Assembly: GCA_016744705.1 (NCBI GenBank)
Contig: JADGDU010000028.1
Coordinates: forward strand, 1 to 54,838
Length of the DNA: 54,838 nt
DNA from: Candidatus Krumholzibacteriia bacterium
Lineage (GTDB): Bacteria; Krumholzibacteriota; Krumholzibacteriia; LZORAL124-64-63
Reading direction: 5' to 3'
In this document: piece after piece, positions 8,578 to 17,000 of the stretch
Layout of the letters: each line of letters opens with the position of its first letter
How positions within the stretch are numbered: the stretch's first letter is position 1
The notes under the pieces: model-generated
The model's input: only the letters and a program-made list of their open reading frames with translations
The model's database searches: none
What the model was told of the DNA's origin: nothing
Translations under genes and position numbers: made by a program

Positions 8578-9227
8578 TTGGTAGCCTGGAGTTTTTCCCA
8601 GTCAGCCATGAAACCGGCCAAACCTTTGTCGGTCAGGGGATGGGCCACCAGCTTCTTGATCACGGCAGGGGGAATGGTGGCAATGTCCGCACCCAGCAGG
8701 GCGGAATCCACCACATGCATGGGAGAGCGCACCGAAGCAACGATCACTTCCGTGTCGTAGTCAAAATTCTGGTAGATTTCACAGATGTCGGCGATGAGTT
8801 GCATGCCTTCTTCGCCCACATCGTCCAGACGGCCCACGAAAGGAGAAACATAAGCAGCGCCGGCTTTGGCCATGAGCAAGGCCTGGTTGGCAGAAAAGAT
8901 CAGTGTGGCGTTGACATTGATGCCCTCGGCAGACAAGGCTGCGGTGGCCACCAGCCCCGCATACGTGGTGGGCACTTTTACAACGATATGCTCGCTGATG
9001 GCAGCCAGACGTTTGCCTTCTTCAATCATGCCTTCGGCATCCAGGGCGGTCACTTCGCCACTGACGGGAGCCTGCACCAGATCGCAAATTTCTTTGAGCA
9101 TAACATCTGTATCGAGGCGGCCTTCTTTGGCCATCAAACTGGGGTTGGTGGTGACGCCATCGCACATGCCCATGGCCATGACTTCCTTGATCTCATCAAT
9201 GTTCGCGGTGTCGATGAAGAACTTCAT
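8574..9227 (-). CDS. tal: Transaldolase, short TalC/MipB type
   Basis: A 217-residue class I aldolase that transfers dihydroxyacetone units in the pentose phosphate pathway. It begins [16 protein letters not shown], typical for the family, with TTNPSL and the Schiff-base lysine in IVVKVPTT. Two residues separate true transaldolases from fructose-6-phosphate aldolase: Glu in [14 protein letters not shown] (FSA has Gln) and Phe in [10 protein letters not shown] (FSA has Tyr). Both favour transaldolase here. The start at 9227 follows AAGGAG and overlaps the truA stop by 4 nt; a longer frame to 9449 is only antisense-like sequence inside truA. Its stop overlaps the htrA start. Confidence 0.9.
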   Translation of the reverse strand: MKFFIDTANIDEIKEVMAMGMCDGVTTNPSLMAKEGRLDTDVMLKEICDLVQAPVSGEVTALDAEGMIEEGKRLAAISEHIVVKVPTTYAGLVATAALSAEGINVNATLIFSANQALLMAKAGAAYVSPFVGRLDDVGEEGMQLIADICEIYQNFDYDTEVIVASVRSPMHVVDSALLGADIATIPPAVIKKLVAHPLTDKGLAGFMADWEKLQATK

Positions 9228-10015
9228 GAGCCCTCTCCTTCGGGATAATATACTTCTTCTAGGAACAAACCCTCTGCAGGCGCCATGCAACCGGCCCGGC
9301 TGCGATCCAGCGCTTCGAGAATATCGGGAATTTCTTTGGCGGGTCGCTGCCCTCGTCCAACTTCCACCAGGGTCCCCACCATGATCCGCACCATGTGATG
9401 CAGAAAACGGTTGGCCCGAACGTGAAAGATAGCCGAATCTGCCGACCATTCAAAGGCGCAAAGATCGATATGGCAGACATTTCCGTTCTCTTTAAGGGAA
9501 GATGTCTTGCAAAAACTGGCACAATCGTGCCTTCCGGGCAAAAATGCAGCCGCCATATCCATGGCCTGGCGATCGATACTGCGGATGATTTGCCAGGTAT
9601 TGGGCTGAAAAATTTCCCGGCGAAATAAGAGCCGGTAGCTGTATCTGCGGGCGATGGCGCTGAACCGGGCGTGAAATTCAGGAGGCACCACCCGGAAATC
9701 ATAAACCTCAATATCGGCGGGCATCATTCCCGGCAGGGCCCGTTCCAGCCGGGCGGCTTCATCGGCACTGGCCACCGTCACATGGGCCACCTGTCCCCGG
9801 GCATGAACCCCGGTATCAGTGCGCCCCGCCCCCACCAGGGAGACTTCGCGGCCCAGGAGAAAGCTCAGTTTTTTGGCCAGCACTCCCTGAACCGTGCGGT
9901 GGGCAGGCTGAATCTGCCATCCCGAAAAGCCACTGCCCACATAGGCCACCCTGAAGCACACTCGGTGCCCCGCTATAGGCTCCACCGGGAGGGTTCGCGC
10001 TTGGGGGTCAATCAT
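9224..10015 (-). CDS. truA: tRNA pseudouridine(38-40) synthase
   Basis: About 263 residues. TruA converts uridines 38-40 of the tRNA anticodon arm to pseudouridine. The catalytic aspartate lies in [14 protein letters not shown]. Also seen are [10 protein letters not shown] near the N-terminus, [16 protein letters not shown], and [20 protein letters not shown] near the C-terminus, in family order. The ATG at 10015 follows GGAG and overlaps the ecfT-like stop (ATGA); the frame open to 10084 runs into the neighbour and has no ribosome site. Length is normal. Confidence 0.95.
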   Translation of the reverse strand: MIDPQARTLPVEPIAGHRVCFRVAYVGSGFSGWQIQPAHRTVQGVLAKKLSFLLGREVSLVGAGRTDTGVHARGQVAHVTVASADEAARLERALPGMMPADIEVYDFRVVPPEFHARFSAIARRYSYRLLFRREIFQPNTWQIIRSIDRQAMDMAAAFLPGRHDCASFCKTSSLKENGNVCHIDLCAFEWSADSAIFHVRANRFLHHMVRIMVGTLVEVGRGQRPAKEIPDILEALDRSRAGCMAPAEGLFLEEVYYPEGEGS

Positions 10016-10788
10016 AAAGTTACTCCAGGCCGGATCCACCAGATTATTAAAACAAGCCAAAGCACCAACCCGGCCAGCTGCCATATGGGCGGCCCCATCA
10101 ACGGCACACCCACCGCGGGTTGGCGGGTGCGCAAACTGAGACTGAGCACTTCCGCCCTGCGCATCAAACTTTCCATCAGCGGCATAATCACCAGCACCTT
10201 ATCTAAAAAACGCCGCCACCGGGAAACCTTACCCCCGTTGGGGACTGCTCGACGCATTCGTAATACGGCATCCACCCTTCGACCTTCGCTCATGACACCG
10301 GGAATGGTGCCCAGGGCCACCGCCAGCACCAGAGCCAACTGGTCCGTTTGCAACCCCACCTTAGCCAGAGGTTGCATCCACCACCGGATACCCTGCACCA
10401 ATTCATCCAGAGATTTCAATCGGGCAAAGAGGGACAGCCAGCCCAGGGCCAGACCAATGCGGGCCAAACCAAGCACTCCCGCCCTCAGCCCACCCCAGCT
10501 GGGGTGCCCCAGGGGTGCGGCCGCCGTAGTGGTAAAGACATGAATCACCAGGACAAAACCCACCACTGGCAGCCAGGGACGCATGGCCTCCCACTGGGTG
10601 GCCGGATTCAATCCAGTCCAGAGTAAGGCCAGAATCAGAATGGAAATCATAAATGCCAACCAGGGTCCCGAGGCCAGCAAACTGCTGATGATGCCCAGCA
10701 CTACTATGCCCAGAAAGGTTGTGCCTTCCAATTGATCCAGCCAGGTGGATCGCACCTTCTGTGGTGACACTGCCAGTCCTGGAATCAT
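10012..10788 (-). CDS. EcfT/CbiQ-family energy-coupling factor transmembrane protein
   Basis: A 258-residue membrane protein with about five or six hydrophobic segments: VVLGIISSLLASGPWLAFM, the PVVGFVLVIHVF region, two more in the middle, and a C-terminal LVLWLVLIIWW. Between them are two basic segments, EGRRVDAVLRMRRA and MRRAEVLSLSLRTRQ, which resemble the coupling motifs of EcfT that dock on EcfA ATPases. EcfT supplies the shared membrane subunit of vitamin and metal ECF importers. No EcfA or S-component gene is nearby, so partners must be elsewhere or this has another role. It overlaps asd and truA by 4 nt each. Confidence 0.78.
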   Translation of the reverse strand: MIPGLAVSPQKVRSTWLDQLEGTTFLGIVVLGIISSLLASGPWLAFMISILILALLWTGLNPATQWEAMRPWLPVVGFVLVIHVFTTTAAAPLGHPSWGGLRAGVLGLARIGLALGWLSLFARLKSLDELVQGIRWWMQPLAKVGLQTDQLALVLAVALGTIPGVMSEGRRVDAVLRMRRAVPNGGKVSRWRRFLDKVLVIMPLMESLMRRAEVLSLSLRTRQPAVGVPLMGPPIWQLAGLVLWLVLIIWWIRPGVTL

Positions 10789-11783
10789 CTCCGTTTTTCT
10801 CCGGCCACGACTCCGGCAATCTGCACGGCATTCCAGGCAGCTCCCTTGAGCAAATTGTCAGCAACAACCCACATCAACAGACTGCGCTCACAGCCAGGAT
10901 CCTGACGCACCCTCCCCACATAAACATCATTATTGCCGGCAATTTCCCGGGCGGTGTGAAAATCATGGGGATCGGCGGTGACGATCACCCCAGGCACCTT
11001 CTCCAAAACGGCCAAAGCCTTTTGGGGCGTGATGGCCTTTTCACAAACCACCCTGATGGCGGCACTGTGGCCATCCAACACTGGCACCCGTGTAGCCGTG
11101 CAAGTGATGTGCAAATCATCCTTCCGGTCCATGATGCGGCGCATTTCATGCAGCACTTTGGTTTCTTCTTCATAGCCCCCGAATTCCGTTTTGGCGCCAA
11201 TGGCTGGCAATACATTATAAGCCATGGGGCGCGGGAAAAATCCGGCACTGTTGCTGTCCTCAGGAAAATCGCGGGTTTGTTGCAGAATCTCCTGAACTGC
11301 TGCCTGCCCGGCCCCGGAAATGGCCTGCAAAGTTGTCACATGACACTCTTTGACCCCAAAGACCTTGTCCAGAGGTGAAACGGCCATGACAATCTGTATG
11401 GTGGAACAATTGGGATTGGCAATGATGCCCGGCTGAGATTTGGCCAACTGGCCGTTGATTTCCGGAACCACCAGAGGCACAAGGGGATCCATGCGCCAAG
11501 CCGATGAATTGTCCACCACAACACAGCCTGCCGCCGCAGCAATGGGAGCCCACTGGCGACTCGTACCACCGCCGGCACTGAAGAGAGCCAAATCAACCCC
11601 GGCAAAATCTTCGGCACTGACTTCACGGCATGTGAGATTGCGGCCCCGGAAGGAAATTTCGGTTCCGGCTGACCGAGCACTGGTCAGAAGGACCGGATCA
11701 CCGGACAACCAGCTACAATCTTCCAGCAATGTCAGCATTTTCCGGCCCACCAGGCCGGAGGCGCCCAAAACGGCGGTGCGCAT
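10785..11783 (-). CDS. asd: Aspartate-semialdehyde dehydrogenase
   Basis: About 332 residues. Reduces aspartyl phosphate to aspartate semialdehyde, the branch point for Lys, Met, Thr and diaminopimelate. It shows the NADP motif AVLGASGLVGRKML, SAGGGTSRQWAP, the catalytic Cys in NPNCSTIQ, QAISGAGQAA, and a His in RVPVLDGHSAAIRV. The ATG at 11783 follows AGGGAG by 6 bases; an extension to 11855 has no homology. First gene of the eight-gene operon; its stop overlaps the ecfT-like start. Confidence 0.95.
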   Translation of the reverse strand: MRTAVLGASGLVGRKMLTLLEDCSWLSGDPVLLTSARSAGTEISFRGRNLTCREVSAEDFAGVDLALFSAGGGTSRQWAPIAAAAGCVVVDNSSAWRMDPLVPLVVPEINGQLAKSQPGIIANPNCSTIQIVMAVSPLDKVFGVKECHVTTLQAISGAGQAAVQEILQQTRDFPEDSNSAGFFPRPMAYNVLPAIGAKTEFGGYEEETKVLHEMRRIMDRKDDLHITCTATRVPVLDGHSAAIRVVCEKAITPQKALAVLEKVPGVIVTADPHDFHTAREIAGNNDVYVGRVRQDPGCERSLLMWVVADNLLKGAAWNAVQIAGVVAGEKRR

Positions 11784-11826
11784 GGCAATCTCCCTGAAAT
11801 TGGAGTTATAAGCATTTCGTATAGCA

Positions 11827-11855
11827 ATGGTAACCACGACCAGCCCCGGGGTCAA
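11827..11855 (-). promoter_or_regulatory. Candidate sigma-70 promoter for the asd operon
   Basis: On the minus strand TTGACC (11855-11850) is followed after exactly 17 bases by TACCAT (11832-11827), 44 bases before the asd start. The -10 matches four of six consensus positions. Moderate support only. Confidence 0.4.
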
Positions 11856-11968
11856 AACAGTCCAGACATGATTCCTCTAACATGGAGTTGGCCACCACCG
11901 CCCCAGATGTTAAAGTATGAACTGTGTCTGCCCGAGAACTCAACTGTCCCGACCAAAGGCCAAAGATC

Positions 11969-14140
11969 ATGATGACCCGTATTCACTGCACTCTTATTCT
12001 AGCTGCCGTAGTCCTTTTGCTGCTGTCCGGATGCATGACCGAGTCACCCCAACGCCAAACAGCGTTCAATACCCTGGCCCGTTGGGAAGATCAACGTTTT
12101 GCCCCAGAAGACTCCCTGCTCAGCCTCATCCAGGATGACGACGCCCATGTGCGCCTGCAGGCCTTGCGCTCGGCGGGACTTATGGGCCAGCGCAGTATGG
12201 TCCCGGTCATGATTGAGGCCCTCAATGATCCCAGCGAAACCGTGGGCAGGCAGGCCGCCTTCAGCCTGGGACTTTTGGGAGACCCCGCCGCGGTCCAGGC
12301 TCTCGAAGCCTTGTTGATGATACCCGGCAACCGACTCCACCTGGCCGCCGCCCGAGGGTTGGCTCATTTGGACAACCAGGGCCGGGGTTTGCTCATCGCC
12401 ACAGGAAGCGAGGACTTGGCCGTGGTTGAAGCGGCCTGGGATGGGTTGCGCAACATTGCCACGGAAGTGGATTCATCCCACCTGGTCACGGCCATCACCG
12501 ACGGCCTCAACTCTCCCCACAGCCGGGTTCTATGGCGGGTTTTGCGCTGCAGTGAACGTGTTCCGTCTGCTGGATTGATTCCCCAGCAAAGTCCTCACGT
12601 GCGCTCCGGTATCGCCCAGGTCCGGGTTCACGCCTTTCGGGCCCTGGCCCGACAGAATCAACCTTCGGCCCTCAAGGCTGTGCTGTTGGGATACCTGCAG
12701 CCGGCACCTTCCGGAAACCGCCATCAGCGTACGATGATTGCCGCTTGCCGGGCACTTGGCTCCCTCGGCGCATTGGCTTTTAAACCGGACAATACTTTCA
12801 GCGATGAAGACCGCAACCTACTGGCCAAAGCCCTCATTGAAGGGGCGGGCTCCAGCAATTCTCATTTGGCATCCACCGCCCTCGCAGCCATGGAACAACT
12901 GGCCATGGCCTACGAATTGCCCTCCGAAGCAGCCCAGCAGGAAAGCCTGCTGCCGGTTTGGCGGATCAGACTGGGGCGAGCGGCCCACTCTCATCTGACA
13001 CAGGAGAATCCGGTGGTGCGTGCCGCGGCCATCCGCAGTTGGACCGCTTTGCGAGGCCTGGGAAGTGAAGCAGAACTCCTCACTATGTTGGAGGCGGCCA
13101 CGCATGATTCGGAATTGGAGGCCCTGCTCTTTGCCCTGGGACGACAAGGCACATCTCCCCTGCAAACCTTATCTCTTTATGCCAAGGGAGATATACACGG
13201 AGTGCGAATCCAGGTGGCGGCCCTGGAGGCACTGCACCATCTGGCCACCAGGAGCGACCATTCTTCAGAACGAAACCTCATCCTGGACAAAATGACCCAG
13301 GCGGCCGCAGATCCCGATTTTGTGGTGGCCGCTACCGCCATCGGTTTTTTAGCTGACTTTCCCCAACGCACCGCCCTGATGGCCATGGCCGAAGCCTGGG
13401 ACATGAGCTACCCCGAAGGTGAGGCCGAAGTCAAACGAGCCATATTGGCCACCTTTAACTCCTATGGTCCCAAATTGGATTCCTTGCAACGGACAGAAGT
13501 GCCGGAAGGCTTCCCCGATCGCCTGATGACCATCTGCGCCTCCATGCTCCGGGAAGGATTTGATTCTCCGGATCTGCGCATCCGTCTCGAGTCTCGAGAA
13601 GCCGCCCTGGCCACGAAAATATTGCCCGCCCAACTCATTCCCGGCGAAGGCAGTTTGCGTGCCACCTTGCCTGCCTTTCACCGTAGCCCCAAGCAAGCAC
13701 CAACACAGATTCCTTTCAACGCAGGCCAAGTTCTCTGTTCCACCGATCGAGGAGATTTCACCATCCAGCTGGATGGCCAACTAGCCCCCAACACCTGCGC
13801 CATGTTTCTGGACCTGATCGGCAGAGGCTACTACGAGGACCTGACATTTCATCGGGTGGTCCCCGATTTTGTAGCCCAGGGAGGAGACCCCCGAGGTGAT
13901 GGCTGGGGTGGGCCAGGCTACACCATCCGCAGCGAATGGAGCCGGACCAAATACGAACGAGCATTTGTGGGCATTGCACATGACGGCAAAGACACCGGTG
14001 GCAGTCAGTTTTTTATCACCCTCTCGGAGCAACCTCACCTCAATGGCCGATATACGATTTTTGGACAGGTTAATAAAGGCATGGATATTGTGGACAGGCT
14101 GGAAGTGGGAGATCACTTCAGGCTCTCTGTAGAGCCTTGA
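11969..14140 (+). CDS. HEAT-repeat lipoprotein with C-terminal cyclophilin (PPIase) domain
   Basis: About 723 residues. An N-terminal hydrophobic stretch ends in the lipobox LLSGC, so it should be a lipoprotein facing the periplasm. The next 550 residues are alpha-helical HEAT/PBS-like repeats (DDDAHVRLQALRSAGLMG, PSETVGRQAAFSLGLLGD). The last 135 residues, from about 587, form a cyclophilin domain: ENTC-like NTCAMFLDLIGRGYY, the catalytic FHRVVPDFVAQGGDP, GSQFFITLSE and LNGRYTIFGQV. Cyclophilins isomerise prolyl peptide bonds; the HEAT solenoid may bind client proteins (inference). Two adjacent ATG codons (11969, 11972) are both possible, with a weak ribosome site. It diverges from asd and is followed by a strong terminator. 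Confidence 0.87.
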   Translation: MMTRIHCTLILAAVVLLLLSGCMTESPQRQTAFNTLARWEDQRFAPEDSLLSLIQDDDAHVRLQALRSAGLMGQRSMVPVMIEALNDPSETVGRQAAFSLGLLGDPAAVQALEALLMIPGNRLHLAAARGLAHLDNQGRGLLIATGSEDLAVVEAAWDGLRNIATEVDSSHLVTAITDGLNSPHSRVLWRVLRCSERVPSAGLIPQQSPHVRSGIAQVRVHAFRALARQNQPSALKAVLLGYLQPAPSGNRHQRTMIAACRALGSLGALAFKPDNTFSDEDRNLLAKALIEGAGSSNSHLASTALAAMEQLAMAYELPSEAAQQESLLPVWRIRLGRAAHSHLTQENPVVRAAAIRSWTALRGLGSEAELLTMLEAATHDSELEALLFALGRQGTSPLQTLSLYAKGDIHGVRIQVAALEALHHLATRSDHSSERNLILDKMTQAAADPDFVVAATAIGFLADFPQRTALMAMAEAWDMSYPEGEAEVKRAILATFNSYGPKLDSLQRTEVPEGFPDRLMTICASMLREGFDSPDLRIRLESREAALATKILPAQLIPGEGSLRATLPAFHRSPKQAPTQIPFNAGQVLCSTDRGDFTIQLDGQLAPNTCAMFLDLIGRGYYEDLTFHRVVPDFVAQGGDPRGDGWGGPGYTIRSEWSRTKYERAFVGIAHDGKDTGGSQFFITLSEQPHLNGRYTIFGQVNKGMDIVDRLEVGDHFRLSVEP

Positions 14141-14162
14141 CCTCCTCAGTTTGCGGTCATAG

Positions 14163-14201
14163 AAAAAGCCCGGACACAACCACGTGTCCGGGCTTTTTTT
14201 T
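14163..14201. terminator. Strong bidirectional intrinsic terminator
   Basis: AAAAAGCCCGGACAC and GTGTCCGGGCTTTTT give a 15-bp perfect stem with a 6-nt loop and T runs on both strands. It lies between two convergent genes and can end transcripts from both sides. Confidence 0.92.
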
Positions 14202-14212
14202 CCAGGGAAAGA

Positions 14213-15466
14213 TCAAGCCTTGATGGCTCTGATCAGTGTAGCCCAGGTGGGCGCCGCGCCGTGCATGAGAATCCCCACTCTGAATAACTTGCCCGCAGCC
14301 CGGGCCGAGAACCAGATGGAAACAATCATCAGGGCCCAACTCAAACCCACTTGCCACAGAGGCGGATTTGAAACACTCACCCGCATGAACATAAGGATAG
14401 GCGAGAACAACGGCACCAGACTCAAAATGACTGATAACGTGGAGTCCGGAGCCCGCAGGATCATCGTCAACAACATCATGGGAATGACCAACCCCATGGC
14501 CAGGGTTGTATGAAACTGCTGGCTATCCTGCACGGTATTGCACATGGCACCAATACCCGCATACATGGTGGCGTAAAGGAAAAATCCGAGCACAAAAAAG
14601 CCGATGAAAGAGATGAGTATCACCGGTGTCAGGAAGGTGATATCCAAAGCAAAACCACCCACTTCAATGCCCCGCTGGCTCAACACATAGAAGGCGCCAG
14701 TCCATATGCCAAATTGCGTGAGCCCCGCTAGACCGATGCCCAGAATTTTCCCCAGCATCAGATCTTCCGGTGAAATACTGGCTAACAGCACCTCCACCAT
14801 GCGGGTGCTTTTTTCTTCGATCACCGCCGTCAGCGTATGGTTGCCATACATGATCACCATGATGTAAATGATCATGATCAAAACGAAGGCCATGCCGATG
14901 GAGACACTGTCATCCTGCTCCTGCTCTCCGGAATCGGTGAGCAAAATACTGGACCAGCTGGTGGGTGTCAGAATGCGGGCAAAGAGCGAATCAGGTAAAG
15001 CTTCAGCTCTGAAATGGGCCTGGCGCAACACCTCGTTCATGGCCGGTCTCAACACCTCATCGCGCACTACCAAAGTGCTGACTGATTGGTTATAAAAGAC
15101 CACCTGCCGGGACTCCAGAAAATCGGGATCCACCAGCATGCCGCTGTGCAGATCACCAGCCAGGATTAACTCTTTCATTTCCTCAATGCGTTCATCAGGT
15201 CCAGCCGAGGGTTCTCCCACCACTTGCAGGCGGATATTGCCACGGTCCTGGCTATCCAGGGATTCTATCAAAGGCTGCATCCACTGGCCTGAAGGATCAA
15301 TGATCCCCACCACTCTTTCTTCGTCCTTGCCTGTATCGGAAAGCAGCATAGGCATCAGAATGAAAAGCGACATGATGGCCGGCCCTAACAAAGTGGCAAT
15401 GACAAAACTCTTGCTGCGGACCCGCTCCAGATACTCTTTGCGAATCACTGTGTAAATTTTGCTCAT
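14213..15466 (-). CDS. ABC-2 type permease, NatB-like
   Basis: A 417-residue integral membrane protein. The N-terminus MSKIYTVIRKEYLERVRSKSF and the first membrane helix are followed by a large extracytoplasmic domain of about 150 residues. Further helices come in the C-terminal half (LIMIIYIMVIMYGNHTL, ISFIGFFVLGFFLYA). EEKSTRMVEVLLASISPEDLMLGK is the cytoplasmic coupling segment typical of NatB/YhaP ABC-2 permeases (18-residue core: STRMVEVLLASISPEDLM). NatAB systems export Na+ or drugs; the cargo here is unknown. The ATG overlaps the ATPase stop by 4 nt. Confidence 0.88.
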   Translation of the reverse strand: MSKIYTVIRKEYLERVRSKSFVIATLLGPAIMSLFILMPMLLSDTGKDEERVVGIIDPSGQWMQPLIESLDSQDRGNIRLQVVGEPSAGPDERIEEMKELILAGDLHSGMLVDPDFLESRQVVFYNQSVSTLVVRDEVLRPAMNEVLRQAHFRAEALPDSLFARILTPTSWSSILLTDSGEQEQDDSVSIGMAFVLIMIIYIMVIMYGNHTLTAVIEEKSTRMVEVLLASISPEDLMLGKILGIGLAGLTQFGIWTGAFYVLSQRGIEVGGFALDITFLTPVILISFIGFFVLGFFLYATMYAGIGAMCNTVQDSQQFHTTLAMGLVIPMMLLTMILRAPDSTLSVILSLVPLFSPILMFMRVSVSNPPLWQVGLSWALMIVSIWFSARAAGKLFRVGILMHGAAPTWATLIRAIKA

Positions 15467-16413
15467 GACTTCACCTCCTGCCGGCTGCGCGCCACGGCTT
15501 CTAAAAAGATTTCATTGAGACTGGGACGATTGGCCGAGAAGAGAGTCAGCGGACCAGCCGCTCCCAGCAGAGGTAATAATTGTTGGGGGTCGACACCCTC
15601 AGCCAACGTCAAACGCCAATGGCCATCTTCCAATTCACGGTGCAAGACTCCCGGCAGATCTTCCGGAGGTTGGGTCTCATCTTTCCAGGCCACCCGTACA
15701 GATTTTAGCGGAAAGTCGTTTCGCACCGATTCAAGGGTTCCGTCGATAATTATTTCTCCGCCTTCAATGAGGCAAATGCTGTCGCAGATTTTTTCCGCTT
15801 CGGCCAGCATGTGGGTGGAGAAAATAATGGTCACCCCATTCTGCTTTTCTTCCAGAATCATTTCCCGCAGAAGTTCGATATTCAGGGGATCCAAACCGGT
15901 AAAAACTTCATCCAAGATTACCAGATCGGGCTTGGAAATAAAAGTGGCCGCGAACTGGACTTTCTGCTGCATGCCCTTACTCAGAGTATCGATTTTCTGC
16001 TGGCGGTACTCACCCAATCCCATGCGATCCAACCACTGGTCGGCACGCGTCAAGGCCTCAGACCGAGGCACGCCCTTGAGTTCAGCCAAATAAGCCAGCT
16101 GGTCCCGGCATTTCATTTTGCGGTAGAGCCCCCTCTCTTCGGGAAGGTAGCCAATGCGGTCGCGCATGCTACCGTCCATGGGGCGGTCACCCAGGAGAAT
16201 GTCTCCACTGTCGGGTAGAATGATGTTCATTATGGAACGAATGGTGGTGGTTTTCCCGGCGCCATTTGGGCCCAAAAATCCATATATGCTTCCCCGGGGA
16301 ATCACCAGGTTCACATTGTGGGCAGCCTTTTTCTCACCATAGGATTTGCTGACCGCGCGCAAAGTCAAAAGGGGTTGACCCAGTGGGGGCAACCAGGATT
16401 CGCTGGCATTCAT
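15463..16413 (-). CDS. ABC transporter ATP-binding protein, NatA-like
   Basis: A 316-residue ATPase partner of the downstream permease. Walker A is GPNGAGKTT, the signature is LSKGMQQKVQF, Walker B is LVILDEVFTGLDP, and STHMLAEAEKICD gives the switch His. The C-terminal 80 residues form the DUF4162-type domain common in NatA/YhaQ ATPases. Start at 16413 follows GGAAGG. Upstream lies a 590-base non-coding region with three hairpins that may form its leader. Confidence 0.9.
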   Translation of the reverse strand: MNASESWLPPLGQPLLTLRAVSKSYGEKKAAHNVNLVIPRGSIYGFLGPNGAGKTTTIRSIMNIILPDSGDILLGDRPMDGSMRDRIGYLPEERGLYRKMKCRDQLAYLAELKGVPRSEALTRADQWLDRMGLGEYRQQKIDTLSKGMQQKVQFAATFISKPDLVILDEVFTGLDPLNIELLREMILEEKQNGVTIIFSTHMLAEAEKICDSICLIEGGEIIIDGTLESVRNDFPLKSVRVAWKDETQPPEDLPGVLHRELEDGHWRLTLAEGVDPQQLLPLLGAAGPLTLFSANRPSLNEIFLEAVARSRQEVKS

Positions 16414-16502
16414 AGGAGCCTTCCGTTCAAGTTGAAGTATAGGATGATTATAGACTCAAAAATACGGGGCGCAAGAAAGTAAGTTCCCACCAGGACAAAG
16501 AT

Positions 16503-16620
16503 AAAGGCCCCAACCGTTATATGACGGTCGAGGCCTTTCAAACCGGGCCCTAAAGGGGGCACTAGATGACCCGGTAAAAACCGCCCGGACAAAAGATGTC
16601 CGTCTGTGAGGCGAGCGGTT
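16503..16620. ncRNA. Candidate structured RNA: three consecutive complex hairpins
   Basis: Three stem-loops follow each other with short A-rich linkers. H1 (16503-16538): AAAGGCC/GGCCTTT outer stem, CCA/CGA internal loop, ACCGT/ACGGT inner stem. H2 (16542-16575): ACCGGG/CCCGGT with inner C-run/G-run pairing. H3 (16579-16620): AACCGC/GCGGTT or the shifted CGCC/GGCG, then CGGACA/TGTCCG with an AAAGA loop. Pairing is nested with internal loops, unlike a simple terminator. On the minus strand it would lie in the leader of the NatAB-like operon, 90 bases before its start, and H3 is followed by TTTTT there. I do not recognise a known riboswitch class. Strand and function are open. Confidence 0.4.
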
Positions 16621-16902
16621 AATTTCAACCTGCGAATCCAAACCTCAGGATGGGTTCACTCGACGGAACAGAAGGTGAATTTGTTCCCAACCGAATCCTT
16701 TTGAGGAGCTCCACATCCGAAGAATCCTCCGCAGGTTAATGTCATTTTAAAGATCGTTTGGCATCTCCCATTGCCATTAACAGTAATAATAATGCGGAAC
16801 GAAAATCACCAAAGTATCACAGGGGAATTCTTTTTCTGTGACTCCCCGTTCCTTTTTGATCCTTGGTTACCCATTATGCCATCTCATCAGGGAGTTTTTC
16901 GG

Positions 16903-16942
16903 TACAGAATTCCTTGTACAGCGCCTATCAGTCTGATATAAT
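16903..16942 (+). promoter_or_regulatory. Sigma-70 promoter of the two-component operon, with a direct repeat over the -35
   Basis: TTGTAC (16914-16919), 17-base spacer, TATAAT (16937-16942) is a near-consensus promoter about 60 bases upstream of the response-regulator start. TACAG occurs at 16903 and again at 16917, 14 bases apart and overlapping the -35, which would suit a directly repeated response-regulator site and autoregulation (inference). Confidence 0.65.
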
Positions 16943-17000
16943 TGTATTTATCGAACTTGAGCTAATTTGGGTCGTAACAATTTCCCAGGAGGGAATCTCC

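Larger units (their letters stand above)
16414..17000. other. Long non-coding divergent region between natA-like and response-regulator genes
   Basis: Nearly 590 bases without a credible gene. It holds a cluster of three hairpins (16503-16620), a short imperfect hairpin (TCACAG...CTGTGA, about 16818-16842), and the promoter of the two-component operon. Short minus-strand frames over the hairpins lack ribosome sites and homology. Confidence 0.6.

Noticed and set aside
8574..9227. Fructose-6-phosphate aldolase (fsa) instead of transaldolase
   Set aside because: Glu in SGEVTALD and Phe in YVSPFVGR are transaldolase residues; FSA has Gln and Tyr there.
16410..16641. Short minus-strand frames over the three hairpins
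   Set aside because: No ribosome sites; the paired arms dictate the codons and the products look random.
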